Part shown: positions 1 through 10,973 of the stretch, piece after piece
Numbering within the stretch: the stretch's first letter is position 1
Layout: each line of letters starts with the position of its first letter
DNA from: Leptodontidium sp. MPI-SDFR-AT-0119
Taxonomy: Eukaryota > Ascomycota > Leotiomycetes > Helotiales > Leptodontidiaceae
Direction: 5' to 3'
Assembly (NCBI GenBank): GCA_020726505.1
Contig: JAHLEZ010000001.1
Coordinates: 5,890,001 to 5,954,000, forward strand
DNA length: 64,000 bases
Program-made: the position numbers and the translations under genes
Notes under the pieces: model-generated
What the model was told of the DNA's origin: nothing
Seen by the model: the letters and a program-made list of their open reading frames with translations, nothing else
Database searches by the model: none

Positions 1-55
1 TCCTCTATTTCTATGCCACAAAAAAGGTTGATATACTAACAAACTATTTTCACAG

Positions 56-451
56 CGCAAACTCCCATGGGCGTCCACCCTCCAAGCCTCTCTCACACTC
101 GCCCTCGTCAACCCCGTCCTCTGGTACCTCATCGACCGGTCCAAACCTGGCTTCCTCCTCTCATCCTTCGTAGGCGCAACCGGTACCGCCCTCCTCCTCG
201 CCTCGAACCCTGACATGATGCCCTCCCCAGCCTCAGCCAGCGTGCCCAAAACCACCAAGAACTCCACGTCGTCGAAATACCTGGGTACTTTAGGTGGCGA
301 GCTGGGATTGGGTGGTGTTAGGAGAGAGACGATCGAGGGTGGGATTTGGATCCTGAGTGTCTTGTTTTGTAGTTGTGTCTGTTTTGGGAATATTGGGAGG
401 AGGTTGGCACTCAGTGGGAGGGGTGCCAAGGGGGCCGTGAGGAGGAGGTAA
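56..451 (+). CDS. INSIG-family ER membrane protein, C-terminal exon (5' partial)
   Basis: This is the last exon of a gene that starts left of the window. An intron ends at 55: a TACTAAC branch point lies at 34-40 and CAG at 53-55, and the frame opened at 56 runs to TAA at 449-451 (131 residues visible). The start of the exon reads RKLPWASTLQASLTLALVNP, followed by VLWYLIDRSKPG and a hydrophobic GATGTALLLAS stretch. This pattern of a Trp-rich helix then 'LWYLIDR' is characteristic of INSIG/Nsg1-type proteins. A further hydrophobic helix (WILSVLFCSCVCFGNIGRRL) lies near the C-terminus and a basic tail follows. Family knowledge: INSIG proteins sit in the ER membrane and control HMG-CoA reductase (and SREBP in some fungi) in response to sterols. 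ERG28, another ER sterol protein, is only 6.4 kb away. The N-terminal half is not visible, so orthology rests on the C-terminal half. Confidence 0.72.
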   Translation, partial: RKLPWASTLQASLTLALVNPVLWYLIDRSKPGFLLSSFVGATGTALLLASNPDMMPSPASASVPKTTKNSTSSKYLGTLGGELGLGGVRRETIEGGIWILSVLFCSCVCFGNIGRRLALSGRGAKGAVRRR

Positions 452-1404
452 ATTGGTGGATTTGGGACTGCATGGAGGGGTTGGAGATCAACATATGTGG
501 GGCTATTTCTTGTTGAGAGATTCACTGGGCTTGGAGGTTTGCATGGAATGGAATGGATTGGGTCGGTTGGGTATTGGGTTGTATGGAAGAGTAGGCACGC
601 TTGGATATACCGGCTACAGCCCATGTTGTCTGTAGTCAAGTTAAAATTGGGTGTTACTATATTTGCATGGATGGATGGTTGGATGGTTGGGAAAAGGGAA
701 GACTTTCTAATTACGGCCCTAATTCTGACGCACTGTACCTACTGTCTTACTGGGAGCAGAGTTGTGTAGACTTCGCTTACGACCATTTGTTGCTTTCAGT
801 TGTTAGACTATTTCGTTTGAAAGAAGTTCACCCTCCCCCCTCCCCCACCTTCTCTAAGTATGCGCTCAAGCAATCCTGTAAAGCAAAGAATGGCCACCTC
901 TGATAGATTTCTTGTTTTTACTTCCTATTGCTATACTTTTAAGGCTAAACAGAAGGCTATGCAGACGAGATCCTAACTATTCGATTACCGAGCATCTTCC
1001 CCTATTTATTCTCGCTTAAATTAAAATTCACCCTTGAGATTTTGCATCTTGTATCACTCCCTCAATCTTCATTCGTTCAATTTAGCTAGAGCTCCGCTAC
1101 CATGATGCCGCCCAGCAGAGCGAACCCCTCTCAAGTCACGACTGCATCTGACACCGCACGGGAAAAGGCACATCTTCACATATGACATGATGTGATTCTC
1201 GTCGCCTTGCTGTGCCAGTGAAGAACTGTAACTGCATGCTGCAGATATGCTGCTTCGCGCTGTCTCATCTCTTGTACCGTTCTCCTTCCTTTAGCCAAGC
1301 TGCATCAGTAATCTATCAACGCTTGCTATGGATCATGGTAGAAGAGGGTGGACTAGGCTTTCAGGTTGACAGTATCCATGATCGAAACCTCGCTGAGCTC
1401 AATA
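452..1404. other. Intergenic, convergent 3' flanks
   Basis: The 3' flanks of the INSIG and folylpolyglutamate synthase genes meet here. It holds a degenerate TGGATGGATGG repeat around 666-690 and a C-rich run near 830-850. The open frames present are short and lack codon or family character. I see no gene. Confidence 0.6.
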
Positions 1405-3053
1405 TCACAAAGCCTCAGCGCTTTCTAAGATACCAAGGGCTCGTCCAATCAAGTGTACGCTGCCAGTAATAAGGGCGTGAACCTGTCCGCTCTCTTTTGT
1501 AGCTCGCCCCTGAGCGCTCAGCTCTCGGACACAGTCAAATGCAGCCTCGACGCTTGGGAGTACGTGGATCGTAGTTGAAGATGACGGATCCAGAATTCGC
1601 CATTTTTCGGCGAAGGTATTTTGCATCGTAAGACCAGCTACGGCAGACGAGTCGGTGGATAAATTGACGTGATCTATAAATATTAGCGGGAAATTTGATT
1701 TAGTGTAGGATTGAACGGTGCACCTTTCTTGAAAGCCTGGAAGGGTGGAACGGTAGGGCAGAAGATGACATGGTCGAACTTCACGGAATTCTGAGTCTTG
1801 ATGGCGTTGTATAGCCCTTCTAGCAGCTCGACGGATTCACGATGGCCTTGTTGGTTGAATATGAGGATTCGGGGTCCAGACCTGGGCGTATTGTCAGTTG
1901 AAGTAAAGGAGGGAAGAAAGAGGGGCATACTTCTGAGCACATTCATCGCCAAACCATTGCGCTGCCACGACGATGCTGTCGGCTGTATGAGCACCGTCAA
2001 GATACCATGTAATTTCCCCATCGACTTTCGTTTCACACCTTCCTCTCCAGACGACTTGCTCGAGTCCGTTAACGAATTCTTTCGGCAGTGTTGTTAGGTC
2101 TGGACAGAATTTTGGATCAAGAGTCTTGAGTAACGTCTCTGTGAGGGCAATGGCAAGACTGGCATTTGATTTCTGGAATGGAGCATCTGGTCGAATTTTC
2201 ACTCCTTCCAGCCGAGAATCAAGTCCAACAACACCAAAAGACTTGACGCTCCGCTCCTCTGCCCTCTTCTCTACAACTTGCATAGCAGCTGGTAGTTGCG
2301 GTACGGTAAATGACGGAACCCCCTTCTTCTGTATTCCAGCCTTGTGCCACGCAATCTTATCAATGGTATCACCAAGCGTAAAAGTATGATCGATACCCAG
2401 TGTCGAAATGCCCGTCACAGCCGGACGATCCACGATATTCGTCGAATCATACTCGCCACCAACACCAACTTCGTAGATCGCAGCATCGACATTCTCCTGC
2501 AGGAAAACGTGATAGCTCATCAGATTCAGATACCGGAAATACACCGGCTTCTCGAACGGGACATCCGAGGTTGCAGCTGCTGATTCCAACCTGTCCCAGA
2601 CTTCGAAGAAGTATTTCGCGAATAGATCGGCTGATATTGGTGCCGAGTTGATGCGGATCCGCTCTCGTACGGCGATGAGATGGGGTGAGGTGAAGAGACC
2701 GATGTTGTGAGGGATGCCATGTGACTTTCGGTAGTGTGACAGCATTGAGTCGACGTAAGCACATGTGCCGCCTTTTCCTTTCGTACCTGCAACGTGGACT
2801 ATGTTCAACTTGTCCAGATCTCGTTGCTAGACTGACGTTAGAGGCGTTTGAGGCAGCGGCTATAAGTTCGTACCGAATATCCAATTCTCGCGAGACATTT
2901 TCTAATCTCTTGATTCAAGCCCTCGTCGAGTTTTATATTGGCATCCCAACGTTTTTTGAGCACCTCATATGGCGTCTGAAGGGTATTGAGAAGATTTATA
3001 GCATCCTGTTGATAGTTAGAAAGGGGTTTGAAATGGGATGGGGAGCCAAACAT
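1405..3053 (-). CDS. MET7: Folylpolyglutamate synthase
   Basis: The enzyme adds glutamates to folates (ATP-dependent ligase, Mur-ligase fold), retaining them in cytosol and mitochondria for methionine and purine synthesis. Proposed exons on the minus strand are 3053-2874, 2826-1931, 1881-1724 and 1673-1405, giving 500 residues, close to the family norm. Every junction keeps frame and has GT..AG. The N-terminus has the usual 'DAINLLNTLQT' helix, then 'CLARIGYS' interrupted by intron 1. Exon 2 begins with the substrate/ATP core LNIVHVAGTKGKGGT (P-loop near residues 72-80), followed by GLFTSPHL, VGVGGEYDSTN, HxxxLG and WYLDGAHT, all typical. The C-terminal exon carries VHALITGSVHLIGRAL, the usual end of this family. 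The ATG at 3053 is preceded in frame by a TAG six codons upstream, which supports this start. No long mitochondrial presequence is visible. It is divergent from the MEMO gene across 407 bp. Confidence 0.93.
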
Positions 3054-3460
3054 CGTAGGTTCTTGAAGCTATCAAGCATCGTTGAGAAGATGAGAATGTC
3101 CGACATCCAGCTTCATATAAGAATGGACTTCTCACTTTCCAGAAGCGGGAACTGGACGGTACGAACCGCATCAGATCTCGCTGTGACGGATAGAGATCGT
3201 TCGTTGAGTCAAGATTTGTATGTCAAGAATAAGCAAACAAGTACAAGTAATGAAAGTCTACAAGACAACGTCGAGACCCCTAATAAATCTCGCTTGGTGG
3301 TGCCAAGGCCGGGTTGCTCAAGCCTCACTCACCAGCCTCGTCTGCACAGCCACTTCAACCCACCTCAGCCTCGTCAACCCCTCCTCAATCTGTTGCAACT
3401 CAACTCCAACTCCAACTCCAACTTCAGATATCATCGTCTCCAGCTAGATATCACCTGAAA
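3054..3460. promoter_or_regulatory. Divergent promoter, FPGS / MEMO
   Basis: This 407-bp spacer lies between two start codons facing away from each other. It contains a (CAACTC)n-like repeat at about 3403-3424 on the pyrimidine-rich side leading to the MEMO start. No clear TATA box is seen on either side. The bidirectional role is inferred from layout only. Confidence 0.5.
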
Positions 3461-4509
3461 ATGACTACTCGAGCTGCCAGCCATGCCGGATCGTGGTACT
3501 CATCCAGAGGCACCACGCTCTCGAACGAGCTCGATCAGTGGCTTGCCCAAGTCCCAGACTCAATCGATGGAACACAGCTGCCAGTCCCAGGCGCAAGAAT
3601 CATCATTGCGCCGTGAGTCAGCTGGTGTATATTACTATTCTATGTCTCGTACTAAGACTATGAAGACATGCAGGCTATTCATATTCCGGTCCTGCTGCAG
3701 CTTGGGCATACAAATCCCTTGATCTGTCAAATTCCAAACGCATCTTCCTCCTTGGACCTTCACATGCTCTATACCTTCCCGGCTGCGCAACATCGAAGCA
3801 TAGCAAATACGCCACTCCCCTCGGAGACTTGGTAATTGATACTGCGACAGTGAAGAAGTTGCAGGACACCGGGGAGTTTGACAAGATGAGCACCAGTGCC
3901 GATGAGACGGAGCATAGTTTGGAGATGCACCTTCCATACATCTACAAGATGCTCTCCCAGTCCTTCAAATCAGCTGCCGAATATCCTCCCCTCGTGCCGA
4001 TCCTCGTTGGAAATACAAAGGCCGAGGCGGAGAAGTCGTATGGAAAGATACTGGCACCATATCTTGCAGATCCGACATCAGTCTTTGTCGTCTCGTCAGA
4101 CTTCTGCCACTGGGGTCTGCGCTTTCAATACACATACTACCTTCCAGCCTCCCCTTCATCGGCAGCTGCGACCTCGAGTGGCGGATATTCGTTGAAGACG
4201 AGAGATAAAGATCCTACAGACCCTCTGATCCATGAGAGTATTGGACGCCTTGACAAGCTAGCTATGGATGCTATCGAGACTGGCAAACATGATGAGTTCT
4301 TGGGAAACTTGAGAGAGACTGGTAATACCGTATGTGGAAGACATCCAATAGGTGTGGTGATGGCTGCTATAGAAGTTCTGGAGAAAGAGGGGAAGGTCTC
4401 TGGTGACGGGAAGGGCAAGTTCAAGTTTGTGAGATATGAGAGGAGCAGCGAGGTCGAAGAGATCACCGACTCGTCAGTAAGTTATGCTAGTGCATATGCG
4501 GTACTTTGA
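3461..4509 (+). CDS. MEMO-family protein (Mho1-like)
   Basis: Exons are 3461-3612 and 3666-4509, giving 331 residues. The junction restores the diagnostic PHAGYSYSG motif (residues 51-59), which is split by the intron. Other family marks are the N-terminal RAASHAGSWY, GPSHALYLPGC (His84), SSDFCHWG (about residues 195-201) and NTVCGRHPIG with Cys274. The His52/His84/Cys274 set matches the metal-binding-type triad of human MEMO1. Family knowledge: MEMO proteins resemble extradiol dioxygenases, bind metal (copper in the human protein) and are conserved from bacteria to humans; the yeast member is Mho1. The enzymatic role in fungi is not settled. A loop rich in Ser/Ala (residues about 209-226, SPSSAAATSSGG) is longer than expected. 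GAL7 follows in tandem 746 bp downstream, with no evident functional link. Confidence 0.9.
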
Positions 4510-6614
<2,105 letters not shown>

Positions 6615-6855
6615 GAGTTGGCTTGGGCTCGGGTTGGACGTCTTGCTTACCGGGCAGTATGCATACAGACGAGTAGAGTAGATGGGATGGTGGGTGGATG
6701 GAGTTGGATAGCATTAGACATTAGATCTTTTCTCTCGCTTCGCTTCCCCTATCTCACTTGCAGCCTCGTCTACTTCACCAACCTTTTAACATACCGGCCC
6801 TCCAACCATTGCCTCAAACCCCCATCGCAAGCAATATGCCTCTCCAGATCTTCAT

Positions 6856-7420
6856 CTATTGCACGTAAAACCCCCATTGGCACCACATCCACACCAAACT
6901 CCCACTCGCAACACAAACCGGGAAAACCAATCCCTCACCCCACCTGGCAGTGCCAAAAACCCACCACTCGCTCATGAAATGTCCCCACGCAACGACGTAC
7001 GTCAGGAAAGCCAGCTCGTAGAACTGCGGGTTCGAGATATTGTATGCGGCGTAGATGCGCACCAGGGATTGGATGAGCGTCCATGTCCCGAAGGTTCGCG
7101 ATTGGAGGGGTGTTGCTGGGGAGTTGGAGGGGGTTTTGCTGGTTGAGGTTGAAGATGTACCGGTGCTGGATTTTGACAGGATTGGAGTCGGGGGCTTGGG
7201 ACCCGCGTAGAGACGTGCTGTGTAGGAGATTGTGAGGTAGGATTGGATTGAGTTTCCTAGGGCGACGAGGGAGATCTATGAGAGTGGTTAGCCAGCTTTC
7301 GGGTCTTGTTGTCTGTATGGAGAGGGAATGAGAAAGGAGACGTACGAGGAACATCCATTTCGGTAGGATACCCTCATGTTGTGGGAGGTAGGACGTTATG
7401 GATTCGAGAATGGAAGACAT
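6856..7420 (-). CDS. ERG28: Ergosterol biosynthetic protein ERG28
   Basis: ERG28 is an ER membrane scaffold that tethers the C-4 sterol demethylation enzymes (Erg25/26/27). Exons are 7420-7346 and 7275-6856, giving 164 residues, close to the family length of about 150. The protein has several hydrophobic helices. Recognisable parts are GILPKWMFL, then ISLVALGNSIQSYLT, a Ser/Thr linker, RTFGTWTLIQSLVRIYAAYN, the helix FYELAFLTYVVAWGHFMSEW, and a C-terminal helix LVFPVCVASGSLVWMWCQ. The Arg-Ile-Tyr-Ala-Ala-Tyr block and the following 'HF.SE' are the family signature. It is divergent from the RO10-like gene, with only 190 bp between start codons, so a shared promoter is likely. The Ser/Thr linker (SKSSTGTSSTSTSKT) is low complexity and longer than in yeast. 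Confidence 0.85.
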
Positions 7421-7610
7421 TTTTGACTGTTTCGTGATCAGTTGAAGAAGTGAGAAGTGTTGAATTGTAAATTGGAGTTTAAAGTCAGCTTGTGCACAGA
7501 CCACCAGGCCACTCAGCCTCGTCTGTCTGTGCTTGTTCTCAGGAACCATCATCTCCAACGCTTCTGTACTTTAGAACCACAATAATCTAGAGCTAGTAGC
7601 TTCATCCAAG
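7421..7610. promoter_or_regulatory. Short divergent promoter, ERG28 / RO10-like
   Basis: The 190-bp spacer between opposed start codons must hold both core promoters and both leaders. No unambiguous TATA box is visible. The assignment rests on gene layout. Confidence 0.5.
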
Positions 7611-8291
7611 ATGGTAATGGAACACACATTCGACCAGACTGCGACGGAGACCATTGATCTCCTCGAAGCACGACTCCGAAGAATCGAATTCGCGATCTCG
7701 GGCCAAGTCGAACAAAAACCAAGCTCCAACAACGCGACTCCCGCGACCCAGAGACTCGCCAGCTTAGAGCACTCTCTTCACCAATTAGCTTCGAAATCCC
7801 GAGTTATCCAAGAGCTTCTAAAACTACGTGTGTTGCCTTTGCTATTCCTGAAGAAATTACCGTCCTAATCATTTTACTTCACAGATTCCAAACATCCAGA
7901 CCTCTTCCAATCCCCGAACCCACAAGATATACCCACAACATTAGACACCACGACCCTCCTCTCCATCGTCATGGCATCCGCCAGTTCCTACCCCTCCACC
8001 TCCTCCCGCCTAACATCAATCATGGACGTGCCCGTCCCGCCCGCAGAGCTCTCGACGCAACTCATCGACCTTCAACCCAGGATCGCGAAAGTCGAAGCCC
8101 TGCAAGCTGCGCAGAATGCGGATATTGCGGAGCTGAGAGAAAGGAGTGCTGCCGCGCTTCAGAAGTGGTATAGGAGTGATGTTCTGGGTGCGGGCGAGGC
8201 TTGGGCGGATGTTGAGGGGAGGGTGGAGAGGATTGAGCAGAGAGTGAGGAGGGTCGAGTTGGCGAGGAGGAATGATGATGCGATGATTTGA
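7611..8291 (+). CDS. Dynactin p24 / nuclear distribution RO10-like protein
   Basis: Exons are 7611-7827 and 7885-8291, giving 207 residues. The protein is almost wholly alpha-helical with heptad character: LLEARLRRIEFAIS at residues 12-25, LASLEHSLHQLASKSRVIQELLKL, and a C-terminal coiled coil DVEGRVERIEQRVRRVELARR. Length, the early 'LEARLRRIE' coiled coil and overall layout match dynactin subunit 3 (p24) and the Neurospora RO10 nuclear distribution protein. Those proteins sit in the dynactin shoulder and help dynein move nuclei. Two in-frame ATGs lie at 7611 and 7617; I took the first. Coiled-coil similarity alone can mislead, so a different short coiled-coil protein remains possible. Confidence 0.68.
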
Positions 8292-10795
8292 GGGCAGGGG
8301 AGCACTTGTTTGAGTAGAATTATATTCTTTCAGGGGAGTCGCTACGGGGCGTCTTTGACGGTCGAATGTGTTGGTTCGAAGCAGAAGTGCTGTCAAGCTA
8401 TGACGAAGTCTAGCTTTGGGAGGGACCAAGGAGCATGAATGGGACGAGGCGGGATCGAAAGACTTTGCTTCTGCGGTCTGCAACGTGAGACACCTTGGTG
8501 TTGCATCCGCTTGTGCTATGGGTCCAGGATTGGAGGGGTGATTTGAATGGGAGGACGACAAAGAGCATGCCAGGACTTCGACCCTTAACTATTATCGTAG
8601 ATCGCGATAGAAAGTTTAAGGTTTGGTAGCTGCAATACTTCCAAGTCCCTATCTTTTGAGAGGATTATGCCTACTCCCTACTCCCAGCATTACAAAATAT
8701 ACCCAGACTTTATCATCGAGCACTGTTTTTGCCGATTTCAAATTGGAGTGGATATCGGAAAGGTAGAGGATGAAATTCTCATGCTTAACATGAGTGAAAT
8801 ATATGTGGCAATACAATATTACAGTGGATACTTCTGATAGGCCTTCCAGAATCAGTAACATACTTTCAATGAGACTTTTGAAGAAACGTGCAGGCTCCTA
8901 GCAGCCGTTTAGTTATCACGGCAAAATTTAGTGAGATGGAACTTCTGGTTGTAGTTTAGATCCAGAACGAAGTCAGGTACAGGACAAAAGCAGCGAGATG
9001 CTACTTAATTATGAGCCCTTCGAGGCGTACAGTAACTTGCCCCTAGTGGTTGTATTTGCAAGACAGCTTTTGGATAGCTGACTTTACTTGATTTCGCTCT
9101 TGCTGCTGCTCATATTAATAGATTTCAGTAGTCTCAGACACTGCACTCACTCCTTCTTATCTCGGTTCCTACTTAAGTTCCTTTGAGTGAACTCACTTGC
9201 TAGCTATTTAGCTTCCTTCATAGAGAATTTATATTAACTACCCGTGGACCATAATAAATCCAGCCATTTCCAACTTCAATCATCTCACCATTCCCCAACA
9301 TCTCTTCTTGCTGATACACACTATCTCTTCCTCACTACGCAGTCAACATACATATTCTGCAAGACAACTCCGATCTAGTCTATCATCATTTCCAGCAAGT
9401 GAATTGCTACCTCTAAGGAGATTTGCTCACTTTTCAAAGACGAAGTGAGCATTTCCTTTACATACTCGTCTCAACTTAAGCTGCCAGACTTTCTGGGATA
9501 GGCACCTCTACTTCATCCTCACCAGTCATAACCTCGAACTCACTGCTCACCCGAGCTAACTATGTTGATCTTACAGAATTCATAAGCTGAAGTATCACTC
9601 TATCGGCACCTAGACCTCCTAGAGTGTAGGCTGCGTCGGACCGAATTGACAGCTTGTCATACCACAGCATTACAGCTTTCGGAAACCGAATTCGTCAATT
9701 GAACCTGCAAGATCGATTCACTCACGGAGAGGGAGGAGTTATTCTGTCGTCGCTCGCTACTTCCTTGGAATCAACAACTCAAGCCAACACCCCAATAACA
9801 ACAACTTTCAAAGCCCAATAAGGGAAGTATTGCGCATGCTCTTGGAAGCACTCCTACTTCCTCTAACACTCACTTGTTGATTGGAAGCACTGCTCTATAC
9901 CAATTACAAGCATCATCAATTCTGGCGGTCGAGGTGAGCACTTGCTTTCGCTTTCCCTTGTAGCTCTGCTTCCGAGAATACGTCGTCACACGCTCAACTC
10001 CAAGTGCGAAGCTGATGATCAATTGCGATCAATTTAGACTAGCCCAGGAACGACCTCTTACCACACTTCACGATTGACCGGGGCGGGGCACGTCAGGAAG
10101 CCCATCACTATATGAGAAGCTCGGCCCTGCGAGAAACCCCTGGCCTCCATTAGCGAGAAAGTAATCATCAACAACAACGCACCCGAAAACTAACAGGACA
10201 AATCATCAGAAGCAAATCAAAGGTTTCTTACACGTCACTATCATCCCCTAGTCTGCTAGCACGGTGCTGTTTGTGCACGCGCTAGCCTTAACCCGTCCGC
10301 GATGACTTATTAATTAGCCAAGTGGCCAGTCACAACCTGCAACCAGTAGAAGTTCCATTCTTTTCTGGCTGTCAGGGAGTCTAGCCGAGACAACCAATTC
10401 ACCTTCTGTTAAATAAGTGCACTACCGACTAAAAGCGGCCTTGGCCCAATCAGCCAATGGCGCTTTCCCCAACGCGGCCAGAGTCATGCAATTTACTCAT
10501 TACCTAATAATAGCTCTTAAAAGTTTTAGGCGCTAGCGCGTTTTGGCTTTATGAGCTAATCGTAATAGCGGAAAGGGTATAAATACCCCTGCCCTACCCC
10601 TTCTTCATCCTTATTACAATTCTTTTTCTCTTCCTGCCGCACCGATTCATGCGAGTTTCATGCGCATCGCATCCACACGACGCTTGATATCGCGCCACTG
10701 CAAGTAAAGTACAGTACGATGCTGCAAATTCATACACATGCCCTTCACTTCATTTATCTCACTCACATTTACTATCAATCCCTTGCATTTTCATA
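8292..10795. other. 2.5-kb gene-free region with leader-like, spliced-looking features
   Basis: No coding region of credible length is present. From about 9160 the plus strand turns pyrimidine- and A-rich in the manner of a fungal 5' leader. It holds an intron-like unit at 9445-9576 (GTGAGC donor, GCTAAC branch site at 9555-9560, TTACAG acceptor) and a second possible one from the GTGAGC at about 9932 to an AG near 10210, preceded by ACTAAC. A GCTAGC..GCTAGC hairpin lies at 10256-10287. A TATA box is at 10578. This may be a long or alternative leader of the zinc-finger gene, or a separate non-coding transcript. Confidence 0.4.
10575..10588 (+). promoter_or_regulatory. Palindromic TATA box (GGGTATAAATACCC)
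   Basis: A 14-bp near-perfect palindrome encloses TATAAATA at 10578-10585. A CT-rich stretch follows directly (CCCTACCCCTTCTTC), as expected of a fungal transcription start region. It lies about 390 bp before the zinc-finger protein ATG, so it would give a leader of roughly 360 nt. Confidence 0.6.
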
Positions 10796-10855
10796 ATGGC
10801 TAATAAAGGTGCGCAACAGTCAGGCACGGTCGCACCATATCTGTTCGTCGTTTAA
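10796..10855 (+). CDS. Upstream ORF (19 codons) in zinc-finger gene leader
   Basis: ATG at 10796 (context CATAATGG) opens a 19-residue frame ending at TAA 10853-10855, 118 nt before the main start. It lies downstream of the TATA box, so it should be in the mature leader unless spliced out. I could not join it in frame to the main coding region by any nearby splice pair. A role in translational control is inference. Confidence 0.35.
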   Translation: MANKGAQQSGTVAPYLFVV

Positions 10856-10973
10856 CAGAATCCCTATTCGCATTCTCAGTTTTCGGAAGTTTGAGTTGCG
10901 ATAACAGAGTCACGCACGCATCAACTGCTTGCAGCCATCGCGACGCGCTCGTCGACGCCCCACACCAACCACG

